Below are positions 26,234-35,459 of a stretch of DNA of 64,000 nucleotides, in pieces. The stretch's first letter is position 1. Each line of letters opens with the position of its first letter. The stretch covers positions 1-64,000 of the forward strand of contig CALUIZ010000011.1 in assembly GCA_944320815.1 (NCBI GenBank). Reading direction: 5' to 3'. Position numbers and translations under genes: made by a program. A model generated the notes under the pieces. It was given only the letters and a program-made list of their open reading frames with translations, did not search any database and was not told where the DNA came from. Source of the stretch: an uncultured Phocaeicola sp. GTDB taxonomy: Bacteria > Bacteroidota > Bacteroidia > Bacteroidales > Bacteroidaceae.

Positions 26234-28225
26234 ATGAGAAACACATTGACTTGTATGCTAGCGTTCATGTCTGTCGCTACAGCCGCTGTATCGCAAGACG
26301 TGACTTATACGATAAATCCGGAGACGGGCGCACTGAACAGTCTGGTTATAGAGGGGGATGCTGCAGGAATGGATTGGATGTTGCGTACTGATGGTTCGCA
26401 GTATCCGTGGATTACCGATAAATATGGATGGGGGTTGGGGTATCTTACCGTTAACGGGGAACGTCTGGAATGGTACAGACCTGATACCGAGAATGTCGGA
26501 GGGAAGAGTGTGACTTACAAGGCCGGTTTCATGACCATTGCAGTGAGTCGTGTCAAGGCTGACGGAGGATTCAGCGAGACTTATACTTTCACCAACAGCA
26601 GCAAGGAAGAGGCACGTCTGACGGATATTGGTATCTATACGCCTTTCAATGACAATTATCCGGATTCAAGGACCTGTATGACATCGCGTTGCCATGCCCA
26701 TATTTGGACAGGTGCGAATACGGCTTATGTGGAGGCCGTACGGATGAGCGGAAAGGGAGACGGCATCGGACTGGTACTCACTGACGGCAGGATTTATGAC
26801 TATGACGTGTGGGAGAGAGGCCAGGACAAAGGCTCTTCGAACAACCGCGGAGTGCTTGCTCTCTGTCCGCAAGACAAGAATCTTGCCCCCGGTGAGAGCA
26901 TGTCTGTCAGTTGGCGGGTGTTCCGCCACGATTCGCGGACCGATTTCTGTGAACGGATGATTGGTCTTGGGGGAGCTGTGGTGAGTAGTCCGAAATACGT
27001 ATATGAGGTAGGTGAAGTGGCTGAAGTGACAGCCCGCAGTGCCAACGGCACGCAGACCAAGACAGTGAAGATAGAAAATCCGGGTCCGATTGACATTCCG
27101 TTTGAATATGCCCCGGGAAAAGTTACCTACGCGCGGTTACTCGGTGTAAGCTCTTATGAAGGATTGATACAGAAGCGCATTGACTTTATCATTGATCACC
27201 AGCAGATGAATGATGTGACCGACCCGCGCTATGGTGCCTACATGGTCTATGATAACGAAACACATGAGATATATCTCAATGATGATTCCAGAGCCAGTTC
27301 CGATACAGATGAAGGCCGTGAGCGTGTCGGCATGGGTGTGCTCATAGCCCAGTGGCAGTCCCTTCACCCTTCCGGCCGTCAGTTGGAGTCGCTCAAGCGT
27401 TATGCGGCCTTTCTGCGTACGAAGTTGCAGCAGGCCGACTATACAACGTTTTCGAAAGCGAACCATACCGGAAAACACCGCGGGTACAATTATCCTTGGA
27501 TTGCGGATTTCTATTTCCGGATGTACAGCCTGACCGGAGACAAGCGGTATGCCCGTGATGGTTATGGCACCATGCGTGCTTTCTTCCGTCATTTCGGCTA
27601 TGGCTTTTATGCCATAGGTATACCCGTTACGCTGAGTCTCAGGACACTTGATGAGGCGGGAATGATAGCTGAGCGCGATACCCTGCTGGCTGACTATAAG
27701 GCTACGGCGGCAGTGTTCATGAAGAATGGGCTTGACTTTCCGCGCCATGAGGTGAATTACGAGCAGACCATCATATCGCCTGCGGTGCAACTGCTTTGTG
27801 AAATGAATCTTGTAACGGGGGAAAGCGGTTATCTTGACTGTGCCCGGATGATGATGCCCACACTGGAGGCCTTCACGGGACGCCAGCCTACATATCATAT
27901 GAATGAAATCGCGATACGCCATTGGGATGGCTATTGGTTCGGTAAGCGTCAGCTATTCGGTGACACATTTCCGCATTATTGGAGCGCGCTCAATGCTTCC
28001 ACCTATTATTATTATGCGAAATGTACGGGCGATGAGTCTTATCAGCAGCGTGCCGAAAATATTGTGAACAATAACTTGTGTCAGTTTTTCGAGGATGGTA
28101 CGGCCAGTTGTGCTTTCGTCAATCCGCGTATGGTGAACGGGCAGCGGGCACGCTGTTTTGACGCTTTTGCCAATGACCAGGACTGGGCTCTGGTCATTTA
28201 TCTGCTGGTGAACGGGGGTATTTGA
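26234..28225 (+). CDS. secreted six-hairpin glycosidase-like protein
   Basis: 663 residues from the ATG at 26234, chosen because it starts a good signal peptide (MRNTLTCMLAFMSVATAAVS) and has GGGG just upstream; in-frame ATGs at 26168, 26219 and 26225 are alternatives. The N-terminal third looks like a beta-sandwich (YTFTNSSKEEARLTDIGIYT). The rest looks like an alpha/alpha toroid with repeated aromatic helices (NYPWIADFYFRMYSLTGDKR, HYWSALNASTYYYYAKCTGD). This architecture is common in Bacteroidetes glycoside hydrolases and unsaturated-uronide hydrolases, but no exact family could be named. It follows tRNA-Thr and is convergent with the ATP-grasp gene, 11 bases apart. Confidence 0.6.
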   Translation: MRNTLTCMLAFMSVATAAVSQDVTYTINPETGALNSLVIEGDAAGMDWMLRTDGSQYPWITDKYGWGLGYLTVNGERLEWYRPDTENVGGKSVTYKAGFMTIAVSRVKADGGFSETYTFTNSSKEEARLTDIGIYTPFNDNYPDSRTCMTSRCHAHIWTGANTAYVEAVRMSGKGDGIGLVLTDGRIYDYDVWERGQDKGSSNNRGVLALCPQDKNLAPGESMSVSWRVFRHDSRTDFCERMIGLGGAVVSSPKYVYEVGEVAEVTARSANGTQTKTVKIENPGPIDIPFEYAPGKVTYARLLGVSSYEGLIQKRIDFIIDHQQMNDVTDPRYGAYMVYDNETHEIYLNDDSRASSDTDEGRERVGMGVLIAQWQSLHPSGRQLESLKRYAAFLRTKLQQADYTTFSKANHTGKHRGYNYPWIADFYFRMYSLTGDKRYARDGYGTMRAFFRHFGYGFYAIGIPVTLSLRTLDEAGMIAERDTLLADYKATAAVFMKNGLDFPRHEVNYEQTIISPAVQLLCEMNLVTGESGYLDCARMMMPTLEAFTGRQPTYHMNEIAIRHWDGYWFGKRQLFGDTFPHYWSALNASTYYYYAKCTGDESYQQRAENIVNNNLCQFFEDGTASCAFVNPRMVNGQRARCFDAFANDQDWALVIYLLVNGGI

Positions 28226-28236
28226 ATTTGAGCGTT

Positions 28237-29406
28237 TCATTCCACCAGAATGTATGCCCGATAACGGGTGTCTGAGTCCACTCCCGTCAGCGGAAAATAG
28301 CCGTGGAGTATTTTTCCGTCGGCCACTTGCAGAGGACACTTCTCTTTCAGTGTGTGATGGGCCGCAAGTGCCTCATCCGGACCGGAATGGTATTCGATGC
28401 GGAAGACTCCTCCAGAATGGGGATGCACGAGGCGTGCGTTCACTTCATGGGCCACAATTCCCATATTCATCCGGAGATTGATTTCCACACAGGGATGTAC
28501 GCGGAATCCGTCGTTCAGGCGGCATATCATCATGTCTGTTCCCAAGCAGCCTTTATAGTCGCTTCCCAGCAGAGAAGAAAGTGCTACGGTCAACTCCTTT
28601 TTTATCCGTTCCAGCACATCCGCGGATACATAAGCCGACAAGATTCCACCTATCTGCTCGTCTGAATGCAGTTTGTTTTCTTTATAGTTTCCGTGGCTGT
28701 CGGTTTCAAAGAGAGAATAACCTATAAAGAATATGCCGCCGCAGCCGTCCGCGTAAAATTCCATGGCAAAGTCGCACACTTTTTCATAAAGTGGTTCGGC
28801 CATAATCTCTCCTTGCGTCCGGAGGATTCTGTTCACCCATCCTTCCAGTGAAGGAGTCCACGTGGATGGAGATACCTTTGCCAGTCCCCTTCCGCTGCCC
28901 GACCAGGGAGCCTTGAGCATGATCTCACCCATTTCAGACAGGCAGAACCTGACTTCATTGACCGAACGGCACACATTCGCTTCACCGCATACGTCCGGCA
29001 CCGGTCTTAAAGCCTCCAGAATCCTGATGCACTGCTGACGGCCGGACAGACATCTTATCCGTTCCATCTGAGGGTCTGTCAGGAGAAAATCTTCATCGAC
29101 TCCGGCCAGACGGAGCGTATGAAGTAAAGACGGGTCCCAACCCCAGGGAACGTATTCGCACGACTCCCACTTCAGCGTCCATTCCATGTCAGGAAACAGT
29201 TCCTCGCAATCTGTCTGCGAACGCAGCAGTTCCGCTTGCTTCGGTTCGTCAATCTTTACTTTTGCGTTTTGCCTGCCATACCATCCGGGAAGTACGGCCA
29301 GATCGTATGCCATGCGCACAATCTCGTCGGGTGCTTTATAAAAAGGAGTGTTGTTTGCCAGAGCCATGTCGTGGGCTGGGTTGAAGCAATAAATTCGTCC
29401 ATTCAT
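28237..29406 (-). CDS. ATP-grasp domain protein of unknown substrate
   Basis: 389 residues. ATP-grasp features are visible: the ATP-binding lysine strand and glycine loop EIMLKAPWSGSGRGL (about residue 160), the adenine-binding segment IMAEPLYEKVCDFAMEFY, and the metal-binding C-terminal motif HPCVEINLRMNMG. The N-terminus RIYCFNPAHDMALANN appears conserved and unlike common ligases. ATP-grasp enzymes join a carboxylate to an amine or thiol through an acyl-phosphate. Nothing adjacent names the substrate. Confidence 0.65.
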   Translation of the reverse strand: MNGRIYCFNPAHDMALANNTPFYKAPDEIVRMAYDLAVLPGWYGRQNAKVKIDEPKQAELLRSQTDCEELFPDMEWTLKWESCEYVPWGWDPSLLHTLRLAGVDEDFLLTDPQMERIRCLSGRQQCIRILEALRPVPDVCGEANVCRSVNEVRFCLSEMGEIMLKAPWSGSGRGLAKVSPSTWTPSLEGWVNRILRTQGEIMAEPLYEKVCDFAMEFYADGCGGIFFIGYSLFETDSHGNYKENKLHSDEQIGGILSAYVSADVLERIKKELTVALSSLLGSDYKGCLGTDMMICRLNDGFRVHPCVEINLRMNMGIVAHEVNARLVHPHSGGVFRIEYHSGPDEALAAHHTLKEKCPLQVADGKILHGYFPLTGVDSDTRYRAYILVE

Positions 29407-29499
29407 ATCAGAGTCGTTTTTATTCTGTCTCTAAAAATACGGGAAGTTACGGAAAGAGGCATGACGCTCAGAAAAAGCGAAGGATACCTTTAATCGGGA

Positions 29500-29545
29500 G
29501 GAAGCTGTCTCAAATGAAGACTGGTTTCACTTTGAGACAGCTTCC
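29500..29545 (-). terminator. stem-loop after the ADH/Nim-like operon
   Basis: A perfect 15-bp inverted repeat (29500-29514 and 29531-29545) with a further four pairs inside. It lies 10 bases after the stop of the Nim-like gene. No T run follows on the minus strand, so it may work as a 3'-end stabiliser or a factor-assisted terminator. Confidence 0.55.
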
Positions 29546-29555
29546 TTTCAGCTCA

Positions 29556-30065
29556 TCATTGCCCGGCTCCGGCAGCTTTGCCAGCACGTTTGCATTTTGC
29601 GCTGATTTGTTCGATGTCAAGCCGGATAATTTCTGTGCGCGGGAATGATTTGTTGGCATATTCGATCCCCCGGACCTTGTCTTCCGGGCAATATTTGCTC
29701 AGAAGAAGTGACAGGGCAGACATGCGTTCCGCCTCATGCAGGCTCCGGTGGGCCGTGCATTCCAGCACTACGCTTTCATAGGCTGTAGTGAAATTTTCCG
29801 GAACCACCTTCGTCTTTCCTACGATGCAGAACGATACATGCCGGCATGCGTCAATGCAGTCCAGCTTCCTTCCGGCGGGGGCACAGTGCAGATAGATGGA
29901 ATTACCTCTGTCCCATACATAGCTGATAGGGATTCCGTATGCCCCGTCGCCGTTTTCTGTTCTCATGGACAATATTCCGTATTCACCTTCCTTGATGATT
30001 TCCATGGCACGCTCCTCGTCAAGCAGCCTGTCCTGACGGCGTACATTCTCATTGCTGAATATCAT
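29556..30065 (-). CDS. pyridoxamine 5'-phosphate oxidase-like flavoprotein (Nim-related)
   Basis: 169 residues with the split-barrel FMN-binding pattern: EGEYGILSMRTENGDGAYGI, PISYVWDRGNSIYLHCAPAG, then HVSFCIVGKT. This is the NimA/Nim-related branch of the PNPOx-like family; known Nim proteins reduce 5-nitroimidazoles, but most homologues have unproved roles, so resistance should not be assumed. It begins 12 bases after an iron alcohol dehydrogenase and is presumably co-transcribed with it, suggesting a shared redox or detoxification function. Confidence 0.8.
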   Translation of the reverse strand: MIFSNENVRRQDRLLDEERAMEIIKEGEYGILSMRTENGDGAYGIPISYVWDRGNSIYLHCAPAGRKLDCIDACRHVSFCIVGKTKVVPENFTTAYESVVLECTAHRSLHEAERMSALSLLLSKYCPEDKVRGIEYANKSFPRTEIIRLDIEQISAKCKRAGKAAGAGQ

Positions 30066-30077
30066 AGGGCCATGGGG

Positions 30078-31253
30078 TTATCGGTTCGCGATTTCATAAA
30101 TCTCACGGGTGGCGTTCCGGTCGAGTCTGACGTAATTGCCCACCAGTTCACCTTTGTTTTCATGGAGCTTCTGCACGAGCAGGTCAATGTCCGGATGTTC
30201 GATACCCAGTTCCTTGAATGTAGTAGGCATACCGATTTCATGCAGGAAAGACTTCATGCGTGCCACTCCCTCAAGAGCCATTGCACGTTTGTCGTCCGAT
30301 TCGGGCACATCCCATACCCGTTTGGCGAACTGAGCCACCTTTTTCACGTTATGTTCAGCCATATAGGTCAGCCATGCCGGGAAGATAACCGCCAGTCCTG
30401 CGCCGTGCGACACGTCATAAATCGCGCTGATTTCATGTTCCAGGAAGTGCGAAGCCCAGTCCTCTTCGCATCCCACTCCGCAAGTGCCGTTGTGTGCGAT
30501 GGTTCCTGCCCACATGATGTTGGCACGTGCCCCATAGTTGTACGGTTCTTTCATTACGCGGAGTGCTTCGGTGATGATGCCTTTCAGTGTGCCTTCACAC
30601 ATGCGGTCGGGCACGTCTACATCTTCCGTGTTGCTGAAATAACGTTCCATGATGTGTGCCATCATGTCCGTGATGCCGCAGGCCGTCTGCCATGCCGGAA
30701 GCGTGAACGTCAGTTCCGGATTCATGATGGCGAAAGCGGGCCGGAGCAGTTCGGGTGTGCGCAGGCTCAGTTTTCTCAGGCCGTCCGTCCGGGTGATGAC
30801 CGTATTGCCCGATCCTTCACTTCCAGCCGCCGGGATGGTGAGTACCACCCCTAGTCTCAACGCTTTTTCAGGAACCGACTTGCCGGTGAAGAAGTCCCAG
30901 AAATCACCTTCATAAGGGATTCCGCATGCAATGGCCTTGGCCGTGTCAATGACTGAACCTCCGCCTACCGGGAGCAGGAAGTCAACGTTTGCCGCACGTC
31001 CCAGCTCAATGCCTTCATACACTTTCGGGTCGGTCGGATTGGGCTGCACTCCTCCCAGTTCCACATGTGCGATGTGTGCTTTGTCCAGCAGTTCTTTAAT
31101 CCGGTCCAGCAGTCCACTTTTCACGGCAGAGCCTCCGCCATAGACTATCATCACTTTTGTTCCATGGAATTTGGCTACCATTTCCGCGGTCCGCATTTCC
31201 GTTCCTTTCCCGAAAACAAATTCGGTAGGACTATAAAAAATAAAGTTGTTCAT
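30078..31253 (-). CDS. iron-containing alcohol dehydrogenase (YqhD/BDH type)
   Basis: 391 residues. The nucleotide-binding motif GGGSVIDTAKAIACG is at about residue 97. Metal ligands are visible in ITDMMAHIME (Asp, His), SHFLEHEISAIYD (His) and SHGAGLAVIFPAW (His). Relatives reduce aldehydes with NADPH or interconvert butanal and butanol. First gene of a two-gene transcript with the Nim-like protein; a -7 box lies at 31300-31307. Confidence 0.92.
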   Translation of the reverse strand: MNNFIFYSPTEFVFGKGTEMRTAEMVAKFHGTKVMIVYGGGSAVKSGLLDRIKELLDKAHIAHVELGGVQPNPTDPKVYEGIELGRAANVDFLLPVGGGSVIDTAKAIACGIPYEGDFWDFFTGKSVPEKALRLGVVLTIPAAGSEGSGNTVITRTDGLRKLSLRTPELLRPAFAIMNPELTFTLPAWQTACGITDMMAHIMERYFSNTEDVDVPDRMCEGTLKGIITEALRVMKEPYNYGARANIMWAGTIAHNGTCGVGCEEDWASHFLEHEISAIYDVSHGAGLAVIFPAWLTYMAEHNVKKVAQFAKRVWDVPESDDKRAMALEGVARMKSFLHEIGMPTTFKELGIEHPDIDLLVQKLHENKGELVGNYVRLDRNATREIYEIANR

Positions 31254-31299
31254 ACGTTTTTTATGTTTGTTGGTTTGTCTATGTCCTATAATGATGTAG

Positions 31300-31307
31300 C
31301 AAAGTTA
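31300..31307 (-). promoter_or_regulatory. -7 box for the alcohol dehydrogenase operon
   Basis: Minus-strand TAACTTTG, an exact TAnnTTTG element 47 bases before the start codon. No clear -33 box. Confidence 0.4.
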
Positions 31308-31453
31308 CGGAAATCTGTGAAATAATCTTCAGGAATCCATAGAATTACGCGATAGATGTCCCAGATTTGAAGTCTTTTGTCCCGGTTGAATCCATTGCTG
31401 TGCGGCCTTCGTTCATTAATATAGCCAAGACTGTCTGTTTGCAAAACTTTTTA

Positions 31454-31461
31454 TATCTTTG
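31454..31461 (+). promoter_or_regulatory. -7 box for fhs
   Basis: TATCTTTG, exact TAnnTTTG, 30 bases before the fhs ATG. The nearest TTTG upstream is only 12 bases away, too close for a normal -33 box. Confidence 0.5.
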
Positions 31462-31490
31462 CACCTCCAAAAAGACAAAAAAGAATAGTA

Positions 31491-33158
31491 ATGAAGTCAG
31501 ACATAGAAATCGCTCGCAGTATAGAGCTGGTGAAAATCAAACAGATAGCGCGTGAATACAACATCCCTGTCGATGAAATATCCAATTATGGACGCTATAT
31601 CGCGAAAGTTCCTGAAACGTTGGTCGATGAAGAAAAGGTGAAGCACAGCAACCTGATTCTTGTGACAGCTATCACGCCTACCAAGGCGGGTATCGGAAAG
31701 ACGACCGTATCCATCGGCCTGGCTTTGGGACTGAACAGAATAGGGAAGCGGGCAATCTGCGCGCTTCGTGAACCTTCGCTCGGTCCCTGCTTCGGCATGA
31801 AAGGAGGAGCGGCAGGAGGAGGCTATGCACAGGTGCTTCCGATGGACAAGATTAACCTGCATTTTACGGGAGATTTCCATGCCATCACTTCGGCACACAA
31901 TATGATAGCGGCTCTGCTCGACAACTATATGTACCAGAACAAGGACAACGGATTTGCGCTGAAAGAGGTGCTGTGGAATCGGGTGCTCGACGTGAACGAC
32001 CGCGGGCTGCGCTATATCGTGACCGGACTGGGAGGCAAGACGAACGGCATCACCCGCGAATCGAGCTTTGACATTACTCCGGCTTCTGAAATCATGGCGA
32101 TTCTTTGTCTTGCTACGGATGAGGCCGATCTGCGCCGTCGCATTGAAAATATTCTGTTGGGATTTACTGTTGACAACAAGCCGTTTACAGTGAAAGATCT
32201 GGGAGTGGCGGGAGCGATTGCTGTTCTGTTGAAAGATGCCATTGCGCCCAATCTCGTGCAGACTACAGAGCACACCCCCGCTTTTGTGCATGGAGGTCCT
32301 TTTGCCAACATCGCCCATGGTTGCAATTCCATTCTTGCCACAAAACTGGCCATGACCTTTGGTGATTATGCGGTGACAGAAGCCGGATTCGGTGCGGATC
32401 TGGGCGCGGAAAAGTTTTATAACATCAAATGCCATAAAGCCGGAATCCAGCCGCGGCTGACAGTCATCGTCGCCACAGCCCAGGGGCTGAAGATGCACGG
32501 CGGAGTGGAGCTTGACAAAATTAAGGAGCCGAATTTGGAAGGACTGAAGGAAGGGGTAAAGAATCTCGACAGACATATCGAGAATCTGCATACCTTCGGA
32601 CAGACTGTGGTGGTGGCTTTCAACCGCTATGCGAATGATACGGATGAGGAACTTGATTTCGTACGCCGCCATTGCGAGGAAATGGGAGTGGGGTTCGCCG
32701 TCAACAATGCCTTTATGGAAGGTGGAGAAGGAGCGGTGGAACTGGCCCGTCTGGTGGTGGATACGATTGAAAAGAATCCTTCCCGGCCTCTGACCTTCAC
32801 TTATGACGAAAAGGATTCTGTGACGGAAAAAGTGGAGAAGGTGGCCTGCGGACTCTATGGGGCAAGGCAGGTGCTTTTCTCGCCCGCAGCCCAGAAGAAG
32901 CTCCGTATGATAGAAGAGCTGGGATATACCCATTTCCCCATCTGCATTGCCAAGACTCAATATTCTTTCTCGATGGACCCGAAACAGTATGGGGTGGCGA
33001 AGGACTTTAACTTTGCCGTGCGCGACATTGTAATCAATGCGGGAGCTGAAATGTTGGTCATCGTGGCGGGAGAAATGATGCGTATGCCGGGACTTCCGAA
33101 AGAGCCACAGGCATTGCATATCGATATTGTCAATGGAGAGATAGAAGGACTGTCGTAA
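31491..33158 (+). CDS. fhs: formate-tetrahydrofolate ligase
   Basis: 555 residues, full length for the family. The nucleotide-binding loop [20 protein letters not shown] is near residue 60; [20 protein letters not shown] and [13 protein letters not shown] follow as in all Fhs proteins. The enzyme makes 10-formyl-THF from formate, ATP and THF for one-carbon metabolism and purine synthesis. The cobyrinate synthase homologue starts 41 bases downstream on the same strand and may be co-transcribed. Confidence 0.97.
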   Translation: MKSDIEIARSIELVKIKQIAREYNIPVDEISNYGRYIAKVPETLVDEEKVKHSNLILVTAITPTKAGIGKTTVSIGLALGLNRIGKRAICALREPSLGPCFGMKGGAAGGGYAQVLPMDKINLHFTGDFHAITSAHNMIAALLDNYMYQNKDNGFALKEVLWNRVLDVNDRGLRYIVTGLGGKTNGITRESSFDITPASEIMAILCLATDEADLRRRIENILLGFTVDNKPFTVKDLGVAGAIAVLLKDAIAPNLVQTTEHTPAFVHGGPFANIAHGCNSILATKLAMTFGDYAVTEAGFGADLGAEKFYNIKCHKAGIQPRLTVIVATAQGLKMHGGVELDKIKEPNLEGLKEGVKNLDRHIENLHTFGQTVVVAFNRYANDTDEELDFVRRHCEEMGVGFAVNNAFMEGGEGAVELARLVVDTIEKNPSRPLTFTYDEKDSVTEKVEKVACGLYGARQVLFSPAAQKKLRMIEELGYTHFPICIAKTQYSFSMDPKQYGVAKDFNFAVRDIVINAGAEMLVIVAGEMMRMPGLPKEPQALHIDIVNGEIEGLS

Positions 33159-33198
33159 TGCAGTCCGCCTGGAAGTTCCATAGCATACACAATAAACG

Positions 33199-34524
33199 AT
33201 GAAACCTCAATTCCTTTTGAACCCGCTGTTTCCTGATACCGGAAAATCATTGTTGGCATTGGGACTGATGCGTGCGCTTGTCCGTAGGGGCATGAGCGTG
33301 CAGACGTTCGAATGCGGACCCGACTTTTCCGACGCGGCATGTCATGCTGTGGCCACAGGGAACGCTTCGGTCAATCTGGACATGTGGTATTCTTCCCGAA
33401 CTCGCGTACAGTATTTGTACAACACTTACGGCGAGGGAGCGGACGTATGTGTGATAGATGGGGCGACAGGACTGTTTGACGGATACAGAAAATGGCAGGG
33501 AAGCGGCGCGGAAATGGTACAGGCTCTTTCTGTCCCCATAATACTGGCGGTCAATGCCCGTACCGCTTCCTATTCACTCGCTCCGGTCCTTTACGGCTTC
33601 AGGCATTTCCGGCAAGGTCTGCGGATTGCAGGTGTCCTTTTTTACCAAGTGTACTCCTCTTCACAATATGGTTTTCTCCGTGAAATCTGCGCTGATGCTG
33701 GAGTGGAAAGCTTGGGCTATCTTCCTTATTCGGACAAGCTGCGCATGCCGTCCCGTTATTCGGCTCTTACTTCGAATATAAAGGCTGAACTTGACGCTTT
33801 GGCCGACCGGGCGGCAGAACTGATGGAGAAGACGGTTGATTTCGGAAAGCTGCTCAATCTGACCACCCGTATTTTTCCATGCGCCTACAGTCTTCCTTAT
33901 ACTTCGGAAACAGAACCGCGTCCGCGTGTATATAGCAAGAAGATGAGTATCGCCGTGGCTTCCGATCCTGCTTTTCATTTTTTCTACCGCCAGAACCTTG
34001 ACTATCTCAAAGAATTGGGGAATGTGAGCTTTTTCAGTCCCGTTTATGGAAACGACTTCCCGGAGGCTGACTTGATTTATTTCCCGGGAGGATACCCCGA
34101 ACTGTTCGCACGCCAGTTGCACCGATGGAAGCGTCAGCTCCAGCAACTGCGTGAATATGCAGAAGGGGGAGGACGCATATTGGCTGAAGGAGGGGGTGTC
34201 ATTCTGTTGGCCAATTCCGTTACCGTAAGACAGGGAGGAACTGCTTATGGTATGTCGGGGATACTTCCGTTGGACATTATTGTAAAAGAAGCCCGCCTTT
34301 GTGCGGGCTACCGCAAGGTTGAGCTCGGCGGCCGCACGTTGAAAGGATATGAATGCCGGTATTTTGATGTGTCGCCCAGTGGAGAATGTACTGCTTTGAC
34401 ATTGGCTCCTGTACAGACATTGAAAGGAGCGGTGGCCCCGACATCTTTCTTTTATCGTTACAAGAATGTGATGGCTTCCACCGCTCATTTCTATTGGGCG
34501 GATTCTGGTCTGCCTGACTGGTGA
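33199..34524 (+). CDS. cobyrinic acid a,c-diamide synthase homologue lacking the glutaminase cysteine
   Basis: 441 residues in two domains. The N-terminal ATP domain resembles dethiobiotin synthase, with a shortened P-loop PDTGKSLLALGLM and the family segment CGPDFSDAACHAVATGNASVNLDMW. The C-terminal class I glutaminase-like domain has YFPGGYPELFARQL and a final His in MASTAHFYW. The position that normally reads AECGGL reads AEGGGV (codon GGA near 34190), so the nucleophilic cysteine is absent. It may use free ammonia, be an adenosylcobalamin-related side protein, or be inactive. No other cobalamin gene is nearby. Confidence 0.8.
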   Translation: MKPQFLLNPLFPDTGKSLLALGLMRALVRRGMSVQTFECGPDFSDAACHAVATGNASVNLDMWYSSRTRVQYLYNTYGEGADVCVIDGATGLFDGYRKWQGSGAEMVQALSVPIILAVNARTASYSLAPVLYGFRHFRQGLRIAGVLFYQVYSSSQYGFLREICADAGVESLGYLPYSDKLRMPSRYSALTSNIKAELDALADRAAELMEKTVDFGKLLNLTTRIFPCAYSLPYTSETEPRPRVYSKKMSIAVASDPAFHFFYRQNLDYLKELGNVSFFSPVYGNDFPEADLIYFPGGYPELFARQLHRWKRQLQQLREYAEGGGRILAEGGGVILLANSVTVRQGGTAYGMSGILPLDIIVKEARLCAGYRKVELGGRTLKGYECRYFDVSPSGECTALTLAPVQTLKGAVAPTSFFYRYKNVMASTAHFYWADSGLPDW

Positions 34525-34546
34525 CCCTTTTCCGTCCGCGAAGCGG

Positions 34547-35110
34547 TCAAATCAATCCGTTCACTGCAAAATATTTCCAGAGAGGGGCCGCCATGAGTGA
34601 TTGTCTGATTTTGTCGGACTGAAGCAGTGTGCGTACTTCTTCCAATGTCAGCAGCTCAGTACAGATGTCTTCTGTGGATTCCTGATGTCCGGATGATATT
34701 CGTTCCACATCTGTAGCCAGAAAACAATGGCAGATGTTGTTCATTGTACTGGTGTTTGCTGATATGTCCATCCAGTGTGTCCACGTGCCTCCGCCAAATC
34801 CGGTTTCTTCCTCCAGTTCGCGTCTGGCTGATTCAAGAGGTGTCTCTCCCGGTTCACATACACCTGCACAGATTTCGTAGCAGGTGAGTCCGATTCCATG
34901 GCGGTATTGCCGTTCCATAAGGAAGTGCCCGTCTTTTGTGATAGCAATCACATTCACCCAGTCGGGATATTCCAGCACATAATATTCTTCGTTTTCCACT
35001 CCTGTAGGCAGGAGCACATGATCCTTCCGTGCCGTCAGCCATGGTCTTTTGATGAGGTATTCACTGTTGAGTATGGTCCATTTCCGGTCCTGATTGTTTT
35101 CTTTCAGCAT
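34547..35110 (-). CDS. NUDIX hydrolase (ADP-ribose pyrophosphatase-like)
   Basis: 187 residues. The Nudix box GVCEPGETPLESARRELEEE followed by TGF fits Gx5Ex7REUxEExGU (about residues 85-110). The context EYPDWVNVIAITKDGHFLME and the Glu-rich C-terminus resemble ADP-ribose or nucleotide-sugar pyrophosphatases. The start at 35110 (MLKENNQD) is chosen over the ATG at 35134, because the -7 box at 35132-35139 would place the transcript start near 35125. Convergent with the CbiA-like gene, 22 bases apart. Confidence 0.87.
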   Translation of the reverse strand: MLKENNQDRKWTILNSEYLIKRPWLTARKDHVLLPTGVENEEYYVLEYPDWVNVIAITKDGHFLMERQYRHGIGLTCYEICAGVCEPGETPLESARRELEEETGFGGGTWTHWMDISANTSTMNNICHCFLATDVERISSGHQESTEDICTELLTLEEVRTLLQSDKIRQSLMAAPLWKYFAVNGLI

Positions 35111-35131
35111 AAAATAGATAGAATTGTTTCT

Positions 35132-35139
35132 CAAAAATA
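35132..35139 (-). promoter_or_regulatory. -7 box for the NUDIX gene
   Basis: Minus-strand TATTTTTG, exact TAnnTTTG. It overlaps the upstream ATG at 35134, so that ATG is unlikely to be transcribed. Confidence 0.45.
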
Positions 35140-35178
35140 AAGAATTTCTTCCGTCTCCTGCATTTTTTCAGACTAAAA

Positions 35179-35210
35179 ATTGTTTGTTTCCAAAATAAAA
35201 CATACATTTG
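35179..35210 (+). promoter_or_regulatory. promoter of tRNA-Gly
   Basis: ATTG (35179-35182), 20 bases, then TACATTTG (35203-35210), close to the Bacteroides consensus. It lies 14 bases before the tRNA. Confidence 0.7.
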
Positions 35211-35224
35211 CACTACCAAAAAAT

Positions 35225-35300
35225 GCGGCAGTAGCTCAGTTGGTAGAGCATCAGCTTCCCAAGCTGAGGGTCGCGGGTTCGAGTCCCGTTTGCCGCTCCA
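35225..35300 (+). tRNA. tRNA-Gly (anticodon CCC), integration site of the island
   Basis: 76 bases including encoded CCA. The acceptor GCGGCAG pairs with TTGCCGC, the anticodon loop TTCCCAA gives CCC, and the T arm holds GGGTTCGAGTCCC. Its last 38 bases (35263-35300) recur perfectly at 39372-39409. The intact gene is therefore a hybrid with chromosomal 5' half and island-supplied 3' end. It is the only tRNA in this window with an encoded CCA. Confidence 0.95.
35263..35300 (+). repeat. left attachment repeat (attL core), inside tRNA-Gly
   Basis: 38-bp copy, starting GCTGAGGGTCGCGGG and ending with CCGCTCCA. Identical to 39372-39409. Confidence 0.88.
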
Positions 35301-35303
35301 CGG

Positions 35304-35338
35304 AAAGGAGGGATTTCAGCCATGATTTCCCTCCTTTT
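35304..35338 (+). terminator. hairpin terminator after tRNA-Gly, brought by the island
   Basis: AAAGGAGGGA (35304-35313) pairs with TCCCTCCTTT (35328-35337). It lies 3 bases after the tRNA CCA, inside the island, and takes the place of the displaced chromosomal terminator at 39420-39453. Confidence 0.7.
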
Positions 35339-35459
35339 CACTTATTACAAGCCGTTTATGGCTAATATATCAATGATTTTATCAACCGCAAGTTTTTACA
35401 AGTAGCGTTTTTGCACTACAAGTAACCCGAAATTGTTTACCCATTGTTTACCTAATATC

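Noticed and set aside
31497..33119. Long open frame on the minus strand across fhs (540 residues)
   Set aside because: It lies fully opposite a highly conserved gene, is rich in His, Arg and Ser as antisense frames are, and shows no recognisable domain.
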